DNA of 19,358 nt from UBA1738 sp964388835. GTDB taxonomy: Bacteria; Bacillota; Clostridia; UBA1381. The position numbers were made by a program, and so were the translations under genes. Of this stretch, positions 12,693-19,183 are shown piece by piece; the stretch's first letter is position 1; each line of letters starts with the position of its first letter. The stretch lies in assembly GCA_964388835.1 (NCBI GenBank), contig CAYMBZ010000028.1, forward strand, positions 1-19,358, read 5' to 3'. The notes below the pieces were generated by a model that ran no database searches, had not been told where the DNA came from, and saw nothing but the letters and a program-made list of their open reading frames with translations.

Positions 12693-13100
12693 ATGAGCGA
12701 GCTTGAAGAAGCAAGAAAGTTTTTCTCGGGAGACAAATACGCAACAGAGGCTACCGGAATAGAAATTGAGGCGGTGGGTAAAAATTATGCAAAGTGTAGC
12801 CTTGTTATAGACGAACGGCACAAAAATGCTGTCGGGCATGTTATGGGCGGAGTTATGTTTACTTTGGCGGATTTTGTTTTTGCGGTTTCAACGAATTTTA
12901 AACAGCCTATAACGGTTTCGGTCGTGAGCCAGATAAGTCATTTGAGTTCGCCGAAAGGTAAGGTTCTTTGCGGCGAGAGCAGATTGATAAAGGACGGAAA
13001 GCGAAACTGCTTTTATGAAATAGATATAACGGATGATGTGGGAACACAGGTTGCACTGGTTGCCATTACCGGAGCACATCTTAATATAGAATCATTTTAG
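12693..13100 (+). CDS. PaaI-type hotdog thioesterase
   Basis: This 135-residue hotdog protein of the PaaI/YiiD group has the core NAVGHVMGGVMFTLADFVFA, in the position of the usual N-x(n)-HGG-x-LAD motif, with Met in place of the canonical His before GG. It is probably a CoA-thioesterase; the substrate is unknown. I prefer ATG 12693 (MSELEEARKFF), which has a GGACGGAG ribosome binding site and the normal family start. ATG 12672 adds seven residues and overlaps the upstream stop as ATGA, so either start may be used. It ends with TAG, 15 bases before the malic enzyme gene. Confidence 0.82.
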   Translation: MSELEEARKFFSGDKYATEATGIEIEAVGKNYAKCSLVIDERHKNAVGHVMGGVMFTLADFVFAVSTNFKQPITVSVVSQISHLSSPKGKVLCGESRLIKDGKRNCFYEIDITDDVGTQVALVAITGAHLNIESF

Positions 13101-13115
13101 AAAACGGAGGAAAAA

Positions 13116-14288
13116 ATGGACATTAAAGAAAAATCACTTAAATTTCATTACGACATGAACGGTAAAATAGAGGTAACATCAAGGGTAAGAGTAAAAAACA
13201 GCGAGGATTTGTCAATTGCATACACACCCGGTGTTGCACAGCCTTGCCTTGAAATCAAGGAGGATATCAGCAAGTCATACGAGCTTACCCGCCGCAGAAA
13301 TTTGGTTGCGGTTATTACGGACGGTACGGCTGTTTTGGGATTGGGAGATATAGGCCCGGAGGCGGGTATGCCGGTTATGGAGGGAAAATGCGTTCTTTTT
13401 AAAGAGTTTGCGGATGTGGATGCGTTCCCACTGTGCGTAAAATCGAAAGATGTGGATGAAATAGTAGACACCATATACAATATTTCCGGAAGCTTCGGCG
13501 GTATTAACCTTGAAGATATTTCCGCACCCAGATGTTTCGAGATTGAAAAAAAGCTGAAAGAAAGGTGCGATATACCGGTTTTTCATGATGACCAGCACGG
13601 AACCGCAATCGTTGTTGCGGCGGCACTGCTTAATTCGTTGAAGCTTGTTAAAAAGAATATTTCCGAAATTAAATGCGTTATTAACGGAGCCGGCTCTGCC
13701 GGAACGGCAATCGGCATGCATCTTTTGAAACTTGGAGTTAAAAATCTGATAATGTGCGATAAGTTCGGCATCATTGCAAAAGGAATTGAAAATTTATCTC
13801 CCGAACATAAGGAACTTGCAGAATTGACAAATCCTGACGTGATAACGGGAACTCTTGCCGATGCATTGAAGGGAGCGGATGTGTTTATAGGAGTATCCGC
13901 ACCGGACATAGTTTCAAAAGACATGGTGAAATCTATGGCGGAGGATGCAATTGTTTTCCCGATGGCAAATCCCACGCCGGAAATATTCCCTGATGAAGCG
14001 CTGGAAGCGGGTGCGAGAGTTGTGGGAACGGGAAGAAGCGATTTCCCAAACCAGATTAATAATGTTCTTGCATTTCCGGGCATATTCCGCGGGGCTCTTG
14101 ATGTGCGCGCAAGTGATATTAACGAGGAGATGAAGATGGCGGCATCTTATGCAATTGCGGGATTGGTGGAGGATAGCGAGCTCTGCGAAACTTACATAAT
14201 TCCGAAAGCTTTTGACGAACGCGTGGGCAAGGCGGTAGCAGTGTCGGTTGCCGATGCGGCAAGAAAGTCGGGCGTGGCAAGAATATAA
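13116..14288 (+). CDS. NAD(P)-dependent malic enzyme
   Basis: This 390-residue protein has the short bacterial malic enzyme length and complete motifs: Tyr36 in AYTPGVAQPC, TDGTAVLGLGDIGP (68-81), Lys91 in MEGKCVLF, metal ligands Glu133 and Asp134 in LEDISAP, Asp159 in FHDDQHGTA, and the Rossmann loop NGAGSAG (190-196). It decarboxylates malate oxidatively to pyruvate and CO2, giving NAD(P)H, or runs in reverse. The cofactor cannot be fixed by eye. ATG 13116 has an ACGGAGG ribosome binding site. It is the last gene of the thioesterase unit. The product pyruvate and the upstream thioesterases point to fermentative carbon balance, but this is inference. Confidence 0.94.
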   Translation: MDIKEKSLKFHYDMNGKIEVTSRVRVKNSEDLSIAYTPGVAQPCLEIKEDISKSYELTRRRNLVAVITDGTAVLGLGDIGPEAGMPVMEGKCVLFKEFADVDAFPLCVKSKDVDEIVDTIYNISGSFGGINLEDISAPRCFEIEKKLKERCDIPVFHDDQHGTAIVVAAALLNSLKLVKKNISEIKCVINGAGSAGTAIGMHLLKLGVKNLIMCDKFGIIAKGIENLSPEHKELAELTNPDVITGTLADALKGADVFIGVSAPDIVSKDMVKSMAEDAIVFPMANPTPEIFPDEALEAGARVVGTGRSDFPNQINNVLAFPGIFRGALDVRASDINEEMKMAASYAIAGLVEDSELCETYIIPKAFDERVGKAVAVSVADAARKSGVARI

Positions 14289-14335
14289 TAAAAAATCACC
14301 GAATGAAGATATTTTAATATGTATCACATAAAGAT

Positions 14336-14359
14336 GGGGAGTCGATTGTACGGCTCCCC
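14336..14359 (+). terminator. Hairpin after malic enzyme gene, possible terminator
   Basis: GGGGAGTCG (14336-14344) pairs with CGGCTCCCC (14351-14359), nine pairs with one G-U, around ATTGTA. No T-run follows; instead a second small hairpin TGCAT/ATGCA comes next. It probably marks the 3' end of the malic enzyme transcript, as a processing or factor-dependent stop. Confidence 0.5.
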
Positions 14360-14444
14360 TATGCATGTAAATATGCACAAAATAAAGCGATAAACGAAAG
14401 AAAAGTTTGTTAAATATTTTATAATACAAATTAAAGCAAAAGTA

Positions 14445-14473
14445 TTGAAAAAACAGAAAAAATAGTGTATAAT
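14445..14473 (+). promoter_or_regulatory. Promoter of the S10 operon leader
   Basis: TTGAAA (14445-14450) and TATAAT (14468-14473) are 17 bases apart, in an AT-rich stretch. The start would be near 14480, about 330 bases before rpsJ, which makes a long leader. No competing promoter of similar quality is seen between here and rpsJ. Confidence 0.78.
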
Positions 14474-14479
14474 TATAAC

Positions 14480-14808
14480 GTTGTGACACTTGACAAACGA
14501 TGAAGCGGGAGGTTGCGAGCTGCATGAGCTCGGTTTTTCCGTGGAGAATGTCCGATTCATGAAACCGGGCGACAGGTCACGCTGCATAAGTATGAAGCAT
14601 TACGGGATTTTTATGTCCGGTAATAAGCTTGAGTTGTGTACTTTTGCGGTAGGATTACCCCGGATGTCCGGTTTGGGACAGTTCGGGTTTTATTTTGGGT
14701 GATTATGGAAACACCCGGCGATGTTGAAAAAATATCGCGGCTGTCGTGCAAGTGTTGAGCGTACAAGATACGCCCACAAGCCAATTAATTTTATAGGAGG
14801 GAAAAAAC
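14480..14808 (+). ncRNA. Structured leader RNA of the S10 operon
   Basis: The 520 bases between malic enzyme and rpsJ hold no convincing gene but a dense set of RNA stems from about 14480 on. They include CGAGCT (14516-14521) with AGCTCG (14527-14532), and a long stem from 14595 to 14630 (AAGC, ATTAC, GGA with TCC, GTAAT, GCTT). They also include a strong terminator (14659-14696), GCGAT (14718-14722) with ATCGC (14734-14738), and GCGTA (14759-14763) with TACGC (14769-14773). Base composition is richer in G+C than the flanking AT-rich spacer. The arrangement of promoter, structured domain, terminator and ribosomal operon is that of an attenuated ribosomal-protein leader. In E. coli the S10 operon is controlled by L4 through such a leader; the ligand here is unknown. 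A TTG-started frame across it has no ribosome binding site and is not taken as a gene. Confidence 0.7.
14659..14696 (+). terminator. Attenuator terminator within the S10 leader
   Basis: CCCGGATGTCC (14659-14669) pairs with GGACA, one bulged G, then TTCGGG (14676-14687), a nearly continuous 11-pair stem with a GGTTTG loop, followed by TTTTATTTT. This is one of the strongest terminators in the window. It lies about 110 bases before rpsJ, inside the leader. Confidence 0.85.
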
Positions 14809-15123
14809 ATGGCAGCAACTCAAAAAATCAGAATCAAGCTTAAAGCTTATGACCATGCTGTACTGGATCAGTCAGCTGAAAAAATCGTTGAGATTGCAAA
14901 GAGAACGGGTGCTAAGGTTTCAGGACCTATTCCGCTTCCGACAGATAAGGAAGTTATTACAATCCTGCGTGCTGTTCATAAGTACAAGGATTCTCGTGAG
15001 CAATTTGAAAGAAGAACTCACAAAAGACTTATTGATATCGTTGTTCCGGGTGCAAAAACCATGGAAGCGTTATTCAAAATCGATTTGCCGGCAGGCGTTG
15101 AATTCGACGTCATCCAAAAATAA
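14809..15123 (+). CDS. rpsJ: 30S ribosomal protein S10
   Basis: This 104-residue protein is of normal S10 length, with IRIKLKAYDHAVLDQSAEKI at the start and the signature REQFERRTHKRLIDIV (about 64-79). S10 sits in the head of the small subunit and, as NusE, also joins NusB in antitermination. The AGGAGGG ribosome binding site is strong. It is the first gene of the S10 operon. tuf, fusA, rpsG and rpsL, which often precede it, are not here. Confidence 0.97.
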   Translation: MAATQKIRIKLKAYDHAVLDQSAEKIVEIAKRTGAKVSGPIPLPTDKEVITILRAVHKYKDSREQFERRTHKRLIDIVVPGAKTMEALFKIDLPAGVEFDVIQK

Positions 15124-15142
15124 GCAAATCTCCGAAATGCAG

Positions 15143-15193
15143 TAGCCGGCAGGCTATGATGCAGGTCAAGTTCCCGAGTGCTTTTGCGGGAAC
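15143..15193 (+). other. Two hairpins between rpsJ and rplC
   Basis: TAGCC (15143-15147) pairs with GGCTA (15152-15156) around GGCA. GTTCCCG (15170-15176) pairs with CGGGAAC (15187-15193) around AGTGCTTTTG. Neither has a T-run after it, so they look like RNA processing, stability or protein-binding elements rather than terminators. They fill most of the 97-base gap. Confidence 0.6.
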
Positions 15194-15220
15194 CAATAAC
15201 TGTAAGAAAGGATGAAAAAC

Positions 15221-15850
15221 ATGAAAAAAGCAATTTTGGGCACAAAGCTGGGTATGACTCAGATTTTTGCTGAAGACGGAAAGGTAATTCCGGTTACTGT
15301 TGTTAAGGCGGGTCCTTGCACGGTGGTTCAGTCAAAGACTATTGAAACCGATGGTTACAATTCTGTAGTGGTAGGCTTCGGCGATGTAAAGGAAAAATCG
15401 CTCAATAAGCCGATGAAAGGCATCTTTGCTAAGGCAAATGTTGCTTGCAAAAAGTATTTGAGAGAATTAAGATTGGAAGACACATCTGCTCTTTCGGTAG
15501 GAGACGAAATCAAGGCTGACATATTTGAAGCCGGTGAAAAGGTTGACGTTTCCGGTATTTCAAAGGGTAAAGGTTTTGCCGGCCCGATGAAGAGATGGGG
15601 ACTCCACAGAGGTCCTATGTCTCATGGTTCGGGATATCACAGAGGCTCAGGTTCAATGGGCGCATGTTCAAACCCGGGCAGAGTTATGAAGGGCAAGAAG
15701 CTTCCGGGACATATGGGTGTTGTAAAGGTTACCGTTCAGAATCTTGAAATTGTCAAGGTTGATGCAGAAAACGAGCTCATCCTCGTTAAGGGCGCAATTC
15801 CGGGCAATAAGGGTGGACTTGTTACAATCAGAAACAGTGTTAAAGCGTAA
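15221..15850 (+). CDS. rplC: 50S ribosomal protein L3
   Basis: This 209-residue protein begins MKKAILGTKLGMTQIF, the standard L3 start. I chose ATG 15221 because the GAAAGGA ribosome binding site overlaps the earlier in-frame ATG (15212) and is correctly spaced for this one. The central loop KGKGFAGPMKRWGLHRGPMS followed by a SHGSGYHRGSGSMG stretch reaches towards the peptidyl transferase centre. L3 starts assembly of the large subunit. It is second in the operon, 97 bases after rpsJ. Confidence 0.96.
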   Translation: MKKAILGTKLGMTQIFAEDGKVIPVTVVKAGPCTVVQSKTIETDGYNSVVVGFGDVKEKSLNKPMKGIFAKANVACKKYLRELRLEDTSALSVGDEIKADIFEAGEKVDVSGISKGKGFAGPMKRWGLHRGPMSHGSGYHRGSGSMGACSNPGRVMKGKKLPGHMGVVKVTVQNLEIVKVDAENELILVKGAIPGNKGGLVTIRNSVKA

Positions 15851-15876
15851 GGGAGTTCGGAAAGGAGGAATAGAAT

Positions 15877-16500
15877 ATGGCAACAGTTGCTGTATATAAC
15901 ATGGAAGGCGTAAAAACTGGCTCTATGGAAGTTTCCGATAGCATTTTCTGCGCTGAAGTGAATAAATCGGTATTGCATACGGTAGTTACAAACTATTTGG
16001 CAAACCAGAGACAAGGCACACAGTCCACCAAAACCCGTACCGAAGTACGTGGCGGCGGCATTAAGCCCTGGAGACAAAAGGGCACAGGACGTGCAAGACA
16101 GGGAAGTATCCGTGCTCCGCAGTGGACAGGTGGCGGCGTAGCGCTCGGACCTAAGCCACGCGATTACAGATACAATATAAACAAAAAGCTTAAAAAGATT
16201 GCACTTAAGTCAGCTTTGGCTGCTAAGTACGAGGCTTATGAAATTTATGTGGTTGAAGATTTGAAGATGGATGAAATCAAGACCGCTGTTATTGCAAAAA
16301 TGCTTAAGGGTATGGAAATCGACTCAAAGGCATTAATCGTTACAGCTCAGTGTGATGAAAACGTTTACAAGTCAGCAAGAAATATCAAGGGTGTTACACC
16401 GACATATGTTGATGTATTGAACACTTATGAGGTTTTGAAGCATGACAAGTTCATCGTTTCAAAAGAAGCTGTGGCTAAGATTGAGGAGGTGCTCCGCTAA
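15877..16500 (+). CDS. rplD: 50S ribosomal protein L4
   Basis: This 207-residue protein has the long basic loop with QRQGTQSTKTRTEVRGGGIK and PWRQKGTGRARQGSIRAPQW (about 44-85), which lines the exit tunnel, and a Rossmann-like remainder. In E. coli, L4 represses its own operon by acting on the S10 leader, which makes it a candidate ligand for the leader at 14480-14808. The AAAGGAGG ribosome binding site is strong. Its stop overlaps the rplW start by one base (TAATG). Confidence 0.96.
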   Translation: MATVAVYNMEGVKTGSMEVSDSIFCAEVNKSVLHTVVTNYLANQRQGTQSTKTRTEVRGGGIKPWRQKGTGRARQGSIRAPQWTGGGVALGPKPRDYRYNINKKLKKIALKSALAAKYEAYEIYVVEDLKMDEIKTAVIAKMLKGMEIDSKALIVTAQCDENVYKSARNIKGVTPTYVDVLNTYEVLKHDKFIVSKEAVAKIEEVLR

Positions 16501-16805
16501 TGAAATTCGCACACGATATTATCAGAAAGCCAATCATCTCTGAGCGTAGCATGGAGGTTACATTCGATAAAGAGGGTAACGAAATCAAAAAGTACACCTT
16601 TGAAGTACCGACATCTGCCAATAAGATAGAGATCAAAAAAGCCGTAGAAGAAGTTTTCGGCGTTAAGGTTGCCGCTGTAAACACAATCAATGTTACAGGC
16701 AAGCTTAAGAGAATGGGCCGCTATGAAGGCAGAAGAGCTTCTTTCAAAAAGGCTATCGTAACCCTCGCAAAGGGTTCAAAGACAATCGAGTTCTTTGAAA
16801 TGTAA
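16500..16805 (+). CDS. rplW: 50S ribosomal protein L23
   Basis: This 101-residue protein is of normal L23 length, with the start MKFAHDIIRKPIISERSM and the family segment ANKIEIKKAVEEVFGVKV (about 40-57). L23 lies at the tunnel exit and docks trigger factor and SRP. Its ATG shares a base with the rplD stop, and its ribosome binding site (GAGGAGG) lies inside rplD, so translation is coupled. Confidence 0.96.
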   Translation: MKFAHDIIRKPIISERSMEVTFDKEGNEIKKYTFEVPTSANKIEIKKAVEEVFGVKVAAVNTINVTGKLKRMGRYEGRRASFKKAIVTLAKGSKTIEFFEM

Positions 16806-16831
16806 TTAATAGTTAATAGGAGGAAAGTATA

Positions 16832-17665
16832 ATGGCTATCAGAAGTTTTAAGCCTACCTCTCCTGCGAGAAGACATATGACAGTTTCCGACTTTGCTGAA
16901 ATCACAAAGTTTGAGCCGGAACGTTCACTCTTGGCTTCAAAGAAAAAGAACGCAGGCAGAAATTCATATGGTAGAATTACTGTTCGTCACAGAGGCGGCG
17001 GTAACAGAAGAAAATACAGAATTATCGACTTCAAGAGACAGAAAGACGGAATGCCGGCAACAGTTATCGGTATCGAGTATGATCCGAATCGTTCGGCAAA
17101 TATCGCTCTTATTCAGTATGAAGACGGTACAAAGGCTTACATTATTGCTCCGCAGGGCTTGACAGACGGCGATGTTGTTGTTTCGGGCGAGGGCGCAGAT
17201 ATTAAGCCGGGTAACGCATTGTTCTTAAAGGACATTCCTGTAGGTACACTTATCCACAACATTGAGTTGTATCCGGGCAAGGGTGCTCAGCTGGTTCGTT
17301 CAGCAGGTACTTCCGCACAGCTTATGGCAAAGGAAGGTAAGTACGCACAGGTTAGACTTCCTTCGGGCGAAGTAAGAATGGTTCGTCTTGAATGTAAGGC
17401 AACAATCGGAATGATCGGAAACCAGCAACACGAAAACATTTCTATCGGTAAAGCCGGCAGAAAGCGTCACATGGGCTGGAGACCTACAGTACGAGGCGTT
17501 GTAATGAACCCGAATGATCACCCGCACGGTGGTGGTGAAGGTAAATCTCCTATCGGTCGTCCGGCACCGGTTACTCCTTGGGGTAAGCCTGCTCTTGGTC
17601 TTAAGACAAGAAAGCATAAGAATAAGACTGATAAGTTTATCGTTAAGAGAAGAAACGCTAAATAA
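16832..17665 (+). CDS. rplB: 50S ribosomal protein L2
   Basis: This 277-residue protein has the normal length and classic sequence: MAIRSFKPTSPARRHMTVSD at the start, the OB-like region with GRITVRHRGGGNRRKYRIID (about 47-66), and the C-terminal PRVRGVVMNPNDHPHGGGEG-type signature, here TVRGVVMNPNDHPHGGGEG. L2 supports peptidyl transferase activity and subunit association. The AGGAGG ribosome binding site is strong. Confidence 0.97.
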   Translation: MAIRSFKPTSPARRHMTVSDFAEITKFEPERSLLASKKKNAGRNSYGRITVRHRGGGNRRKYRIIDFKRQKDGMPATVIGIEYDPNRSANIALIQYEDGTKAYIIAPQGLTDGDVVVSGEGADIKPGNALFLKDIPVGTLIHNIELYPGKGAQLVRSAGTSAQLMAKEGKYAQVRLPSGEVRMVRLECKATIGMIGNQQHENISIGKAGRKRHMGWRPTVRGVVMNPNDHPHGGGEGKSPIGRPAPVTPWGKPALGLKTRKHKNKTDKFIVKRRNAK

Positions 17666-17682
17666 TAAAGGAGGAATTCATA

Positions 17683-17955
17683 ATGGGTAGATCACTTAAA
17701 AAAGGACCTTTCGTCGAAGAGCGTTTGATGAAGAGAATCGATGCAATGAACGCCGCAAACGAAAAAAAGGTTATAAAGACTTGGTCAAGAGCTTCTACAA
17801 TCTTCCCTGAAATGGTCGGACATACAATTGCCGTTCATGACGGAAGAAAACATGTTCCGGTATTTATCAGCGAGGACATGGTAGGACACAGACTGGGCGA
17901 ATTTGCTCCTACAAGAACATTCAAAGGCCACGTTGGAGCTAAAACATCTAGATAA
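17683..17955 (+). CDS. rpsS: 30S ribosomal protein S19
   Basis: This 90-residue protein begins MGRSLKKGPFVEERLMKRI and carries the S19 signature IAVHDGRKHVPVFISEDMVG and HRLGEFAPTRTFKGHVG. S19 is in the head of the small subunit with S13. It has an AAGGAGG ribosome binding site and follows rplB by 17 bases. A 118-base gap to rplV follows, unusual for this operon, in which rpsS and rplV are often close together. Confidence 0.97.
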   Translation: MGRSLKKGPFVEERLMKRIDAMNAANEKKVIKTWSRASTIFPEMVGHTIAVHDGRKHVPVFISEDMVGHRLGEFAPTRTFKGHVGAKTSR

Positions 17956-17976
17956 TTAAAACTGTTTGAAACCGGA

Positions 17977-17999
17977 ACGGTACGAACTCCTCGTGCCGT
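17977..17999 (+). other. Stable hairpin between rpsS and rplV
   Basis: ACGGTACGA (17977-17985) pairs with TCGTGCCGT (17991-17999), nine pairs with one G-U, around ACTCC. No T-run follows, so it is not a simple terminator. The remaining gap up to the AAAGGAGG of rplV is AT-rich with no clear promoter. Confidence 0.65.
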
Positions 18000-18073
18000 A
18001 CTGCATGCGAATATGTTTTATGAACTTATATTAAAAAATATAAATCCTAAAACTTGAAAGGAGGATTCCATTT

Positions 18074-18409
18074 ATGGAAGCACGTGCCAGTGTAAAATAC
18101 GCTCGTATATCATCGAGAAAAGTAAAAATAGTTCTTGACCTTATCAGAGGTAAGGATGCAGCTTATGCAATGGGTATTTTGAAGAACACTCCAAAGGCTG
18201 CAAGCGAACATCTTGAAAAATTATTAAAGTCAGCTATGGCTAACGCAACAAACAACTTCGGAATGGATGCTTCAAAGCTTTACATTGCTGAGTGTTATGC
18301 AACACAGGGACCTACTCTTAAGAGAGTACAGCCGAGAGCTCAGGGAAGAGCATTCAGAATTCTGAAGAGAACAAGCCATATCACTTTGGTATTGAAGGAA
18401 AAAGAATAA
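18074..18409 (+). CDS. rplV: 50S ribosomal protein L22
   Basis: This 111-residue protein has the L22 pattern: MEARASVKYARISSRKVKIV at the start, LIRGKDAAYAMGILKNTPK (about 23-41), and the C-terminal signature GPTLKRVQPRAQGRAFRILK followed by RTSHI. Its beta-hairpin extends into the exit tunnel, where macrolide-resistance changes map. It has a strong AAAGGAGG ribosome binding site. rpsC follows 21 bases later. Confidence 0.97.
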   Translation: MEARASVKYARISSRKVKIVLDLIRGKDAAYAMGILKNTPKAASEHLEKLLKSAMANATNNFGMDASKLYIAECYATQGPTLKRVQPRAQGRAFRILKRTSHITLVLKEKE

Positions 18410-18430
18410 TCTAAAAAGGAGGTTAATCCT

Positions 18431-19183
18431 ATGGGACAAAAAGTTAATCCGCACGGTCTTAGAGTCGGAGTTATTAAGGATTGGGATTCTAAGTGGTTTG
18501 CCGGTAAAAAGGAATTCGGAGACCAGTTGGTTGAAGATTACAATATAAGAAAGTTTGTCAAAAAGGCTTGCTATGACGCAGGAGTTGCAAAGATTGTGAT
18601 TGAAAGAAAGCAGAACAAGATTTACGTAACTCTTTATGTTGCAAAGCCGGGCTTTGTTATCGGAAAGGGCGGGGCTGAAATCGACAAGCTTAAGGCACAG
18701 ATTGAAAAGCTTACATCAAGCAGTGNNNNNNNNNNATTGAAAGCACAGCTTGAGAAGATGACCGGAAGAAGCGTAAACGTTAATATCATGGAAGTTAAAA
18801 ATCCTGATACAAACGCGCAGTTGGTTGCTGAAAACATTGCTGCACAGCTCGAAAAGAGAATTTCTTTCAGACGTGCAATGAAGCAGGTTATGGGAAGAGC
18901 AATGAGATGCGGTATCAAGGGTATCAAGACTGCTGTATCAGGCCGTGTCGGCGGTGCTGAAATCGCAAGAACAGAGCAGTATCACGAGGGTACAATTCCG
19001 CTTCAGACATTGAGAGCGGATATTGATTACGGTTTTGCGGAAGCTGCAACAACCTACGGTATTCTCGGCGTTAAGGTTTGGATTTACAAGGGCGAGGTTT
19101 TAGCCGAGTCTGCACCAAAGAGAGAGGAAAGACAGCCGAGAAAGCCAAGACCGGACCGTAAAGCGAAGGGAGGCAACAGATAA
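18431..19183 (+). CDS. rpsC: 30S ribosomal protein S3, interrupted by an assembly gap
   Basis: The frame gives 250 codons with four unknown residues from ten N's. S3 motifs are clear: MGQKVNPHGLRVGVIKDWDS at the start, the KH motif VIGKGGAEIDKL (GKGG at 78-81), the C-terminal domain with RRAMKQVMGRAMRCGIKGIK, and a basic tail. S3 is a small-subunit head protein at the mRNA entry. Residues 87-98 (LKAQIEKLTSSS) and 103-114 (LKAQLEKMTGRS) are near-copies flanking the gap. The family has only one such segment, so the true length is probably about 234. The DNA of the two copies differs at many positions, so the join may unite two strains. The stop overlaps the rplP start by one base. Confidence 0.93.
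   Translation: MGQKVNPHGLRVGVIKDWDSKWFAGKKEFGDQLVEDYNIRKFVKKACYDAGVAKIVIERKQNKIYVTLYVAKPGFVIGKGGAEIDKLKAQIEKLTSSSXXXXLKAQLEKMTGRSVNVNIMEVKNPDTNAQLVAENIAAQLEKRISFRRAMKQVMGRAMRCGIKGIKTAVSGRVGGAEIARTEQYHEGTIPLQTLRADIDYGFAEAATTYGILGVKVWIYKGEVLAESAPKREERQPRKPRPDRKAKGGNR
18726..18735. other. Assembly gap of ten N's
   Basis: Ten N's stand inside rpsC. The flanking 37 bases on the left (18689-18725) and 36 on the right (18737-18772) encode the same S3 segment, so the gap is a failed overlap between two contigs rather than missing sequence. Confidence 0.95.

Noticed and set aside
14490..14495. A perfect TTGACA inside the S10 leader as a second promoter
   Set aside because: No TATAAT-like hexamer lies 16-19 bases downstream.
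13914..14525. A 203-codon open frame on the minus strand over the malic enzyme end
   Set aside because: It overlaps a gene with complete motifs and its translation has no domain character. It is a shadow of the coding strand.
14490..14702. A 70-codon frame in the S10 leader starting with TTG
   Set aside because: It has no ribosome binding site, no family resemblance, and it runs through a strong terminator hairpin. RNA structure explains the region better.
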